In this document: piece by piece, positions 7,723 through 14,076 of the stretch | Layout: every line of letters begins with the position of its first letter | Position numbering within the stretch: position 1 is the stretch's first letter | DNA from: CAYRJA01 sp964424455 | GTDB lineage: Bacteria; Bacteroidota; Bacteroidia; Chitinophagales; UBA10324 | Direction: 5' to 3' | NCBI GenBank assembly: GCA_964424455.1 | Contig: CAYRJA010000086.1 | Coordinates: 1 to 14,274 of the forward strand | Length of the DNA: 14,274 bases | Made by a program: the position numbers and the translations under genes | Notes under the pieces: model-generated | Told to the model about the DNA's origin: nothing | Seen by the model: only the letters and a program-made list of their open reading frames with translations | Databases searched by the model: none

Positions 7723-8760
7723 TTGAATAGTTCTCCTTCAGTTGCGGTTATTATTTTGAGCTGGAATGGAAGCAAACTGCTTCAACAGTTTCTTCCTTCT
7801 GTAACACTTCATTCCAATTATGCTAATATAAAAGTTATAGTAGCAGATAACTGTTCATCTGATAATTCTGAAAGAACAGTAAAGCAATTTCAGGATGTAC
7901 AATGGCTGCCACTTGATAAAAACTATGGTTTTGCGGAAGGATATAATCAGGTTATTCAGAAAACGGATGCAGATTATATAGTGTTACTCAATCAGGATGT
8001 GGAAGTAACAGCTAACTGGATACAGCCGGTAATTGAGCTAATGGAAAATGATAGAACAATTGCAGCAGTTCAACCGAAAATAAAATCATTTAGCAACCGT
8101 AAGTTGTTTGAATATGCGGGTGCGGCAGGAGGGTGGATGGATAAATATGGTTATCCATTTTGTCGTGGAAGAATATTTGATTCTATAGAAGAAGATAAAG
8201 GTCAGTATAATGATGTTACAGAAATTGCGTGGGCTTCCGGCGCATGTATGTTTGTAAGGAAAAAGAGCTACGAACAATGTGGAGGGTTGGATGCGGATCT
8301 ATTTGCACACATGGAAGAAATAGATTTGTGCTGGCGAATGAAGAATGAAGGTTATAAAATTTTTTACACTTCTTCATCAACAGTATTTCACTTAGGCGGC
8401 GCAAGCTTACCGCAAGGTAATCCATTCAAAACTTATCTCAACTTCCGTAACTCTCTTATTATCCTTTACAAGAATTCTCCGAAAGGAACATTATTGAGTT
8501 TATTTATAGTCAGACTTCTTCTTGATAAGCTTGCGGCTATTCGTTTTTTGCTGAAAGGAAATTTTTCAGATTGGCTTGCTGTAATGAAAGCATGGATACA
8601 TTTCATTGGAGGATTAGGTAAATCACGGATAAAAAGGAAACAGATGATGCAACGCACTCTCCATCCAAATAAAAAAGGATTTTATAACAGAAGTATTGTA
8701 ATAGAGTATTTTGTGAAAAAGAGAAAAATATTCTCTCGATTACCGGAAATCAAAAAGTAG
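7723..8760 (+). CDS. Family 2 glycosyltransferase
   Basis: The 345-residue protein has a GT-A fold of the GT2 type. The N-terminal strand VAVIILSWNG (7-16), the nucleotide-binding VIVADNCSSD (38-47), NYGFAEGYN (67-75), the DxD-like metal site LLNQD (88-92, here NQD) and the acceptor/base region HMEEIDLCWR (196-205) all sit in family order. It should transfer a sugar from a nucleotide-sugar donor, plausibly a rhamnosyl- or other cell-surface transferase; donor and acceptor cannot be read from sequence. A hydrophobic stretch near 255-276 may attach it to the membrane. The start is TTG at 7723: the upstream frame is closed at 7699-7701, and the next in-frame ATG (residue 107) would remove the donor site. 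The exact -7 element 16 bases upstream supports this start. Confidence 0.93.
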   Translation: MNSSPSVAVIILSWNGSKLLQQFLPSVTLHSNYANIKVIVADNCSSDNSERTVKQFQDVQWLPLDKNYGFAEGYNQVIQKTDADYIVLLNQDVEVTANWIQPVIELMENDRTIAAVQPKIKSFSNRKLFEYAGAAGGWMDKYGYPFCRGRIFDSIEEDKGQYNDVTEIAWASGACMFVRKKSYEQCGGLDADLFAHMEEIDLCWRMKNEGYKIFYTSSSTVFHLGGASLPQGNPFKTYLNFRNSLIILYKNSPKGTLLSLFIVRLLLDKLAAIRFLLKGNFSDWLAVMKAWIHFIGGLGKSRIKRKQMMQRTLHPNKKGFYNRSIVIEYFVKKRKIFSRLPEIKK

Positions 8761-8771
8761 ATTCAGATTAT

Positions 8772-8791
8772 TGTCAGTGTAACACCTGACA
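8772..8791. terminator. Hairpin between convergent GT2 and aroQ genes
   Basis: TGTCAG (8772-8777) and CTGACA (8786-8791) form a six-pair stem around TGTAACAC. The loop contains the recurrent TGTAACA word. The position, 11 bases after the glycosyltransferase stop and 24 from the end of aroQ, suits a shared bidirectional terminator. There is no adjacent T-run. Confidence 0.35.
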
Positions 8792-8815
8792 GATTAACTA
8801 CGAGATTCATCGTTG

Positions 8816-9232
8816 CTATTTCAAAAAACTCATTAATGCCAATCGGTAGCTGTTCAACCCGAATCCTGAAATAGTTCCTTTGCATTTTCCGGCAATAAGA
8901 GAAACATGACGGTATTCTTCCCGGGCTAAAGGATTAGAAATATGAACTTCAATCACAGGGATTTTTATTGAAGCAATCGCGTCGGCAATCGCCACAGATG
9001 TATGTGTGTAGCCACCGGCATTGAGCAATATACCATCATAATCAAAACCAACTTCGTGTAGTTTATTGATGATTTCACCTTCTACATTACTTTGGAAGTA
9101 ATCAATTGTAACACCATGAAATTCTTTTCTCATTTCTTCCAGAAAAGAATCAAATGATTTACTTCCATAAATACTTTGCTCGCGAATACCGATAAGATTC
9201 AAATTCGGTCCGTTGATGATTGCAATTTTCAT
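8816..9232 (-). CDS. aroQ: Type II 3-dehydroquinate dehydratase
   Basis: The 138-residue protein is of typical size for the small, dodecameric type II enzyme, which dehydrates 3-dehydroquinate to 3-dehydroshikimate in the shikimate pathway. Signature blocks are complete: INGPNLNLIGIREQSIYG with the catalytic Tyr at Y22 and the Arg at R17, YFQSNVEGEI (45-54), LLNAGGYTHTSVA (69-81), EVHISNP (95-101, catalytic His H97) and REEYRHVS (104-111, with R108). The ATG at 9230-9232 gives the exact family N-terminus (MKIAIINGPN). It is divergent from xerD, an arrangement I recall from other Bacteroidota. Confidence 0.97.
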   Translation of the reverse strand: MKIAIINGPNLNLIGIREQSIYGSKSFDSFLEEMRKEFHGVTIDYFQSNVEGEIINKLHEVGFDYDGILLNAGGYTHTSVAIADAIASIKIPVIEVHISNPLAREEYRHVSLIAGKCKGTISGFGLNSYRLALMSFLK

Positions 9233-9236
9233 TCGG

Positions 9237-9244
9237 TAAAAATA
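9237..9244 (-). promoter_or_regulatory. Possible -7 element of aroQ
   Basis: Read leftward this is TATTTTTA, one base off TAnnTTTG, with four bases between it and the ATG. The 18 bases ending at the start codon are the same as those of the radical SAM gene (1569-1586) apart from two positions, which supports a near-leaderless transcript in both cases. Confidence 0.35.
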
Positions 9245-9284
9245 ATATTATACAGTATCACTGTGGTTTGTTGAAAGTGTAAAA

Positions 9285-9314
9285 TTGAAATAAAAGTTCG
9301 TCGTTATATGTTTG
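9285..9314 (+). promoter_or_regulatory. Complete promoter of xerD (-33 and -7)
   Basis: TTG at 9285-9287, a 19-base spacer and TATGTTTG at 9307-9314 match the Bacteroidota housekeeping promoter (TTG, about 19 bases, TAnnTTTG). Only seven bases separate it from the ATG at 9322, so the messenger is probably leaderless or nearly so. Confidence 0.6.
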
Positions 9315-9321
9315 GAAACCG

Positions 9322-10227
9322 ATGGACTGGAACAGCACGATAAAAGGATTCTCTTCTTATCTGAAGTTAGAGCGTTCACTCTCAAAGAATACGATAGAGG
9401 GATATATTCATGATGTAACAATGCTTCAACAATATTTTGAACTGAACAAATCTTCTACAGCGCCGGAGGAGGTACAGCAAAAAGAACTGCAGCAGTTTAT
9501 TGTATATATAAACAAGCTCGGACTTGCTGACTATTCACAGGCAAGAATTCTGAGCGGCATCCGTGCATTTTACAAATACATGCTGATGGAGGAAATATCT
9601 GACAATGATCCAACTTTTTTAATTGAAGGACCTAAGCTTCGCAGAAAGTTACCTGATGTTTTAAGTGTAGAAGAAGTGGATGCTGTGTTAGGCGCTATTG
9701 ATTTAAGTACTCCAGACGGCATTCGCAACAAAGCAATTATAGAAACGCTTTACAGTTGTGGTTTGCGTGTGAGTGAAGCAGTGAACCTTAGAATCAGTAA
9801 TCTCTTTTTTGAGGTTGGATTTATTAAGGTCATTGGTAAAGGGGATAAAGAAAGATTAGTTCCGATTGGCAGTGAAGCTATCAAGCACATCAACATTTAT
9901 AAAAATACAGTTCGCGTTCATCTGGATATAAAGAAAGGCGAAGAAGATTTTTTGTTTCTGAACAGAAGAGGGAGCAGGATTTCACGAGTAATGATTTTTC
10001 TAATGATAAAGTCATTAGTAGCGAAAGCCGGAATCAAAAAAACGATAAGCCCTCATACCTTTCGCCATTCGTTTGCAACTCACCTGATTGAGCGCGGCGC
10101 TGATTTACGGGCTGTGCAGGAAATGCTTGGACATGTTTCCATTACCACTACTGAAATCTACACCCATCTGGACAGAGATTACCTTCGTCAAACCTTGCTG
10201 GAATATCATCCGCTATACAAAAGATAA
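9322..10227 (+). CDS. xerD: Site-specific tyrosine recombinase XerD
   Basis: The 301-residue protein matches the XerC/XerD length. An N-terminal SAM-like core-binding domain (about 5-90) precedes the catalytic domain (about 108-290). All catalytic residues are visible: R149 (SCGLRVSEAVNL), K173 (GKGDKERLVPI), H245 and R248 (HTFRHSFATH), H271 (MLGHVSITTT) and nucleophile Y280 (EIYTHL). Xer recombinases resolve chromosome dimers at dif during division. The core-gene context (aroQ on one side) and clean family length argue for the housekeeping enzyme rather than a phage or integron integrase. XerC and XerD are hard to separate by eye; XerD is the usual name for this Bacteroidota protein. No dif site was recognised in the window. 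Confidence 0.92.
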   Translation: MDWNSTIKGFSSYLKLERSLSKNTIEGYIHDVTMLQQYFELNKSSTAPEEVQQKELQQFIVYINKLGLADYSQARILSGIRAFYKYMLMEEISDNDPTFLIEGPKLRRKLPDVLSVEEVDAVLGAIDLSTPDGIRNKAIIETLYSCGLRVSEAVNLRISNLFFEVGFIKVIGKGDKERLVPIGSEAIKHINIYKNTVRVHLDIKKGEEDFLFLNRRGSRISRVMIFLMIKSLVAKAGIKKTISPHTFRHSFATHLIERGADLRAVQEMLGHVSITTTEIYTHLDRDYLRQTLLEYHPLYKR

Positions 10228-10238
10228 ATGAAATATCA

Positions 10239-10265
10239 CTGTAACATAGTTAGCTATTGTTACAG
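10239..10265 (+). terminator. Hairpin after xerD built from TGTAACA and TGTTACA
   Basis: CTGTAACA (10239-10246) pairs perfectly with TGTTACAG (10258-10265). Inside them TAG pairs with CTA across one unpaired T, leaving the loop TTAG, so the stem reaches 11 pairs. It starts 11 bases after the xerD stop. No T-run follows directly; a T-rich stretch begins about 30 bases downstream. It is either a terminator or a paired copy of the recurrent TGTTACA word. Confidence 0.45.
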
Positions 10266-10316
10266 CCGGGAGTATTTGGGGTTATTCTGTTACAATTTTA
10301 TTTTTTTTAAATAAAA

Positions 10317-10347
10317 TTTGAAGTTTCAAAAAAAATGTTGAGGTTTG
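10317..10347 (+). promoter_or_regulatory. Promoter of the 72-residue basic protein
   Basis: TTTG at 10317-10320, exactly 19 bases, then GAGGTTTG at 10340-10347 fit the -33/-7 pattern with one mismatch in TAnnTTTG. An A/T-only tract lies just upstream (about 10295-10319) and could act like an UP element. The leader would be about 20 bases and A-rich, typical of well-expressed Bacteroidota genes. Confidence 0.5.
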
Positions 10348-10372
10348 TTGTAAACTAAAAACCCTAAATGTT

Positions 10373-10591
10373 ATGGCAAAGAAAACTACCGCTAAAAAAA
10401 AGACAGGCGTAGCATCTGCTCAGGTTAAACAGTCATTCAAAAAATTAATGGCTAATCAGAAATATTATTTAAAACTGAATGCAGCCAAGCGTAACTATTT
10501 CAGACAACTCAGAGCGCGCTTTAAGGACAATGCTCTTCGTCCTGAAACTATGGAGGCAATATTAAAAAAACACAGAGCAGGCGCGCGTTGA
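10373..10591 (+). CDS. Small, highly basic protein of unknown function
   Basis: The protein has 72 residues and begins MAKKTTAKKKTG, a lysine/alanine/threonine tail like those of histone-like or ribosomal proteins. A probable helical part follows, rich in Lys, Arg, Tyr and Phe (QKYYLKLNAAKRNYFRQLRA) and ending KKHRAGAR. There are only a handful of acidic residues, so the pI should be very high, suggesting binding to RNA or DNA. I do not recognise the family; it is not HU, and no ribosomal protein signature is evident. Evidence that it is real: a separate promoter with ideal spacing, a hairpin after the stop, no overlapping gene, and low-complexity basic composition that is unlikely by chance over 72 codons. 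Confidence 0.8.
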   Translation: MAKKTTAKKKTGVASAQVKQSFKKLMANQKYYLKLNAAKRNYFRQLRARFKDNALRPETMEAILKKHRAGAR

Positions 10592-10600
10592 TTATTATTG

Positions 10601-10628
10601 TTGCTATAAACGAACAGGTTATTAGCAA
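10601..10628 (+). terminator. Hairpin after the 72-residue gene
   Basis: TTGCTATAA (10601-10609) pairs with TTATTAGCAA (10619-10628), nine pairs with one bulged T and a nine-base loop. It starts nine bases after the TGA stop. No T-run follows, though the next 20 bases are T-rich. Confidence 0.4.
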
Positions 10629-10673
10629 GAGTTTCATGTCTTTACTTGGAAATAATGCATGCTGCCTTATTTC

Positions 10674-10711
10674 TGTCATCTGATAGTTTGTGGTATGATT
10701 ATCTGATGACA
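10674..10711. terminator. Hairpin at the 3' end of nhaA
   Basis: TGTCATC-T-GATA (10674-10685) pairs with TATC-T-GATGACA (10700-10711), 11 pairs with one T-T mismatch and a 14-base loop. It ends four bases before the nhaA stop codon, in the convergent gap. It could terminate nhaA and act as a second terminator for the rightward gene. Confidence 0.45.
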
Positions 10712-10715
10712 ACAT

Positions 10716-11858
10716 TTACTTTCTTACCGGTTTCAGAATTAAACTTAATGTTACAAATCCCAGAATTGCTGCTGTGAGCGAGGAAAGCATGATAGTTAAC
10801 TTGGAATCATTTATTATTGCTTCATTGTCGAATGCAAGCATCGTAATAAAGAAAGACATAGTAAATCCGATTCCTGCTAATATCCCAACTCCAAAAATCG
10901 TTTTCCAGTTAAGACTTTTCGGTAGCCGGCATATTTTAAATTTTACCATCAGATAAGTAATAAGAAAAATACCTAACGGCTTGCCTATAATTAATCCAAG
11001 AGCTATACCCATACTATTTCTTTCAGAGAAGATCTGAGCTATGTTATCGGTAAGAGGAATAGCGGTATTTGCCAATGCGAAAACCGGAAGAATGATAAAT
11101 GCAACCGGCTTGTTTAGAAAATTTTCCAGTTGATAAGCGGGTGATTTTTTTTCTCCCTTTCCAAATGGTATAGCAAAAGCCAGTAATACACCTGTAATAG
11201 TTGCATGAACTCCGGAGTGAAGCATAAAATACCACATTACCACACCACCTGCCATATAAAGAATCAGACTTTTAATTTTCAACTTGTTGAACAGTAATAA
11301 CAAAACAAAAATACCTGATGAAATAAGCAGGTTTTCCCAGAGTATTGTTTTTGTATAGAAGATTGCAATGACAACGATTGCACCTAAATCATCAATTACT
11401 GCCAACGCAGTAAGAAATATTTTTAAAGAGGTTGGAACTCTTTTACCTAATAATGATAACATTCCTAAGGCAAATGCAATATCTGTCGCCATCGGAATGC
11501 CTGCACCTGATTGGGTTGCACTTCCGAAGTTGAACAATAAATAGATGCTTGCAGGAACTATCATGCCTCCAATTGCTCCGAATGTCGGAAATAAAGCATC
11601 CTTTATATTCGATAGCTCTCCGGTATTAAACTCTCTGACTAATTCTAAACCAACAAGTAAAAAGAAGATGGTCATTAAACCGTCATTCACCCAAAGTTCA
11701 ATAGTCAATCCTTGAAATTTAGATTGCCAAAAATCCAGATAACCTGTTCCTAAGATAGAGTTAGTAACTATTAGAGAAATAATAGTACATACAATTAATA
11801 ATATCCCGCTTGATCTTTCACTTTCGAAAAAACCCTTAAATAATGTTGTCAGTCTCAT
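10716..11858 (-). CDS. nhaA: Na+/H+ antiporter NhaA
   Basis: The 380-residue protein is close to the usual NhaA length and is composed of about a dozen hydrophobic segments. It should exchange internal Na+ (or Li+) for external protons at the inner membrane, for pH and sodium homeostasis. The signatures are present: WVNDGLMTIFFLLVGLE (56-72), MATDIAFALG (123-132, with the ion-pathway Asp D126) and ALAVIDDLGA (151-160, with the paired Asp D156-D157 equivalent to D163-D164 of E. coli). The ATG at 11856-11858 begins just before the first amphipathic helix and membrane segment, as in the family. It is transcribed leftward out of the long gene-free stretch. I see no linked nhaR-type regulator. Confidence 0.96.
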   Translation of the reverse strand: MRLTTLFKGFFESERSSGILLIVCTIISLIVTNSILGTGYLDFWQSKFQGLTIELWVNDGLMTIFFLLVGLELVREFNTGELSNIKDALFPTFGAIGGMIVPASIYLLFNFGSATQSGAGIPMATDIAFALGMLSLLGKRVPTSLKIFLTALAVIDDLGAIVVIAIFYTKTILWENLLISSGIFVLLLLFNKLKIKSLILYMAGGVVMWYFMLHSGVHATITGVLLAFAIPFGKGEKKSPAYQLENFLNKPVAFIILPVFALANTAIPLTDNIAQIFSERNSMGIALGLIIGKPLGIFLITYLMVKFKICRLPKSLNWKTIFGVGILAGIGFTMSFFITMLAFDNEAIINDSKLTIMLSSLTAAILGFVTLSLILKPVRK

Positions 11859-11959
11859 CTATATGATTGTCAGTTGATTATATTCACTGTATCGTAATTA
11901 TTGATTGACAGTCTGCTGTTACAGTTAATAATCTCTCAATTGCCTTTTAAAAAACGCTG

Positions 11960-11967
11960 CAAATTTA
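11960..11967 (-). promoter_or_regulatory. Possible -7 promoter element of nhaA
   Basis: Read leftward this is TAAATTTG, an exact fit to TAnnTTTG, about 100 bases before the nhaA ATG. The nearest upstream TTG is only 14 bases away, shorter than normal. If used, the nhaA leader would include the CTGTTACAG copy at 11916-11924. Confidence 0.3.
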
Positions 11968-12018
11968 ATTATTCCTGTCTGCAAGTTAATCCGTGTAACA
12001 ATATCCTTTTGTCCGGTA

Positions 12019-12040
12019 GGGGTTACACGCAGTGAACCCC
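12019..12040. ncRNA. Bulged hairpin upstream of nhaA
   Basis: GGGGTT (12019-12024) pairs with AACCCC (12035-12040), and CAC (12026-12028) with GTG (12032-12034), leaving one bulged A and a GCA loop. That is nine pairs with six G-C pairs, unusually strong for this AT-rich gap. It lies outside any gene. It could be part of an unannotated small RNA or a structured site. Its left arm also mirrors GTGTAAC at 11993-11999. The RNA label is tentative. Confidence 0.25.
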
Positions 12041-12398
12041 GCGATGAAATTATTACCTCATCAAATCACCTGTTACAGATGAATACGGAGGAATAAAATT
12101 TTTAAAATAAATGACTGCTGTGTTCAACTAATAATTTCACCGAAAAAGAGAAATCATCTGTGGTTATACGACTGTTACAGCAACCTTTAAACAAGATTCA
12201 TGAGAAGTGTAACACTACCGGAAAAAAAGAGCCAGCATCTAACCTGTTTCCAGCGGATTAAACAAACTTGAGGTGGGTAAAGTAGACGAAAACTGAATGC
12301 ACCAAATATCGGGTTCGTATAAAAACATAATTCTGCTGAGGCAAGTAGATAGGAATATCCTAAAAATAAAAATGAAAAGAATGAAAATCAACAATAAT

Positions 12399-12406
12399 CA
12401 CATTTG
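12399..12406 (+). promoter_or_regulatory. Weak -7 element before the GNAT-like gene
   Basis: CACATTTG differs from TAnnTTTG only at the first base and lies 17 bases before the ATG at 12424, the same distance as the lepA element. No -33 TTG is present. Confidence 0.25.
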
Positions 12407-12423
12407 ACTTCAACTATGTAGCA

Positions 12424-14076
12424 ATGGCACCAACAGATAAACTTCTTTTACAACTTAATAATATTCGTAATAAATACGGAGCAATATTTTCTGAACAGAA
12501 AATTTCATTACTGGAAAATCTGAGAGAACAGAAAATCAGCAGTAAAAACCTGATTGACAGTTATTACAAGAATTTGCTTTTCCTGCTTGCCCATCCCGAC
12601 AACAAAAATGTTTATGCGTTAGCGAAAACATCGTTGCATAAATTGGAAGAGTACATTAACTCACATTCAATCATTCAACAACGGTTATTTAATTCCGGAA
12701 TTACCGGAACGGAACTTTGCGCCTCGTATAGTTTAGAAATGGTGAAGTGGTTTAGAGAAAAACATTCGTCATCCATATTTATTGCTGACATTGAGGCAGA
12801 TGATGCCAAGATTCAATCAGTTCTTTCGGTTATATTAACAAAAGTGGAATCAGAAATCTTTCACGATGGAAATACTAACTGGAAGTTATGGATGGGAACC
12901 TCGCGGAATAAAGAAGACCTGCTCGATAAATTAATTTCATCCTTTTCTCAAAGCAACCTCCGCCCCGAAGTAAAAGACGAATTATGGGATTCTCTCGGTA
13001 TAAATGTTCAGATTGCATTTCCTGTTCATTCGCAATTGCCGGAATCACTCGTATCGGTTTACTGTCACAAATCAATAACAAGAAGTCCGGCAAGAAGTAA
13101 TAAAGAAGTACCAAAAGAAACCCCTCTAAGCTATCAGGAAGCAGAACAGATTATAGATTGCAGCCGCATGATTTTACTCCGGCATCTGAGAGAAATTGAT
13201 CCAATTACTTTTTCATCGCCTGAATTGGTTTCATATTACAAACTGTCAAGAGGAATCTCAGTTGCTTTGTTCGGGATGACACCTCAGCGAAGGCATCCGG
13301 TTGACAGCTACATGGGTTATGTTGTTTTCAAAAATGGATTGCCTGTGGCGTATGCCGGTTCATGGATTTTGTTTGACAGTGCAAGAATCGGATTGAATGT
13401 TTTTCCTGCATACCGTGGCGGTGAGTCGCAATATTTATTTCAGCAGGTAATGAATCTACACGAACAAGTTTATCATTTGAATCGCTTTACTGTTGATCCG
13501 TATCAGATTGGAAAAGATAACAATGACGGAATTAAATCCGGTGCATTCTGGCTTTATTACAGATTGGGATTTCAACCCATAAAGGATGAGCAAAAAAAAG
13601 TCGCCGAAGAAGAATTTAGAAACATAAAAAAAGTTAAAGGATATAGAAGTCCATTTAAAATTTTAGAAATGTTAGCGGATTCAAGGATGGAATTAGTAAT
13701 GAACAATACCGCTGTGAAATTTGATGCTACCGATATCAGCAGGGTTTATGCCGACATAGTAAAAAAGAATTTCAATAACAACCGGAAAGCAGCAGAGGAA
13801 TACTCATTCAGAGAACTCAGAAAAATTCTTCAATTAAAAAACATGGATGAGGAAAATCTGAGTTATGTTTTTAAGAATTGGAGCGTAATCCTGATGGCTA
13901 ATGAGAAATCGCTTCGTGGAAACAAAAAATTAATTTCAGCATTGAAAGAATTATTTCTAATCAAAGCCAACGGCAAAGAAGAATTATTTATCACTAAACT
14001 TCAGCATTCAACAGAACTTAAAAAGTTTGTTAAGATTGTAGTAAGTCAGCATATTGAACACAGTGCCGGTAACTAA
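12424..14076 (+). CDS. 550-residue protein with a GNAT-like central domain
   Basis: The protein has no signal peptide or membrane segment and is probably cytoplasmic. Residues 1-275 appear mostly helical and charged. About 296-386 resembles a GCN5-type N-acetyltransferase fold: strands YMGYVVFKNGLPVAYAGSW and RIGLNVF, a helix after the loop AYRGGES (329-335, in the position of the CoA-binding loop), strand RFTVDPYQIG (354-363) and KSGAFWLYYRLGFQP (371-385), which resembles the YxxxGF ending of GNATs. Residues 390-550 are again helical and Lys/Glu-rich. I recall uncharacterised proteins in other bacteria with similar PAYRGGES and VDPYQ-G motifs, but no known function. The standard GNAT loop (Q/R-x-x-G-x-G/A) is altered to YRGGES. 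The ATG at 12424 is the first in frame with a plausible -7 element upstream. It stands alone as a transcription unit. Confidence 0.85.
   Translation: MAPTDKLLLQLNNIRNKYGAIFSEQKISLLENLREQKISSKNLIDSYYKNLLFLLAHPDNKNVYALAKTSLHKLEEYINSHSIIQQRLFNSGITGTELCASYSLEMVKWFREKHSSSIFIADIEADDAKIQSVLSVILTKVESEIFHDGNTNWKLWMGTSRNKEDLLDKLISSFSQSNLRPEVKDELWDSLGINVQIAFPVHSQLPESLVSVYCHKSITRSPARSNKEVPKETPLSYQEAEQIIDCSRMILLRHLREIDPITFSSPELVSYYKLSRGISVALFGMTPQRRHPVDSYMGYVVFKNGLPVAYAGSWILFDSARIGLNVFPAYRGGESQYLFQQVMNLHEQVYHLNRFTVDPYQIGKDNNDGIKSGAFWLYYRLGFQPIKDEQKKVAEEEFRNIKKVKGYRSPFKILEMLADSRMELVMNNTAVKFDATDISRVYADIVKKNFNNNRKAAEEYSFRELRKILQLKNMDEENLSYVFKNWSVILMANEKSLRGNKKLISALKELFLIKANGKEELFITKLQHSTELKKFVKIVVSQHIEHSAGN

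Larger units (their letters stand above)
11859..12423. other. 565-base gene-free stretch with repeated TGTTACA words
   Basis: This divergent region separates nhaA (leftward) from the GNAT-like gene (rightward). It contains five copies of TGTTACA/TGTAACA within about 300 bases: 11917-11923, 11994-12000, 12071-12077, 12173-12179 and 12208-12214. Three of these sit in the full 9-mer CTGTTACAG, and a partial copy GGTTACAC is at 12021-12028. It also holds the hairpin at 12019-12040 and a leftward -7 element at 11960-11967. Short open frames exist (12200-12271, 23 residues; 12297-12407, 36 residues) but show no coding character. I see no tRNA or recognisable RNA family. Confidence 0.6.

Noticed and set aside
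9322..10227. Phage or integron integrase marking a mobile element
   Set aside because: The length and motifs match housekeeping XerD, the neighbour aroQ is core, and no attachment repeats or other mobile genes are visible.
12200..12271. 23-codon open frame in the long gap
   Set aside because: It is too short and has no start signal or recognisable sequence.
12297..12407. 36-codon open frame directly before the GNAT-like gene, possible leader peptide
   Set aside because: It is Lys/Asn/Ile-rich as expected from AT-rich non-coding DNA, has no promoter at its start and no attenuator-like structure.
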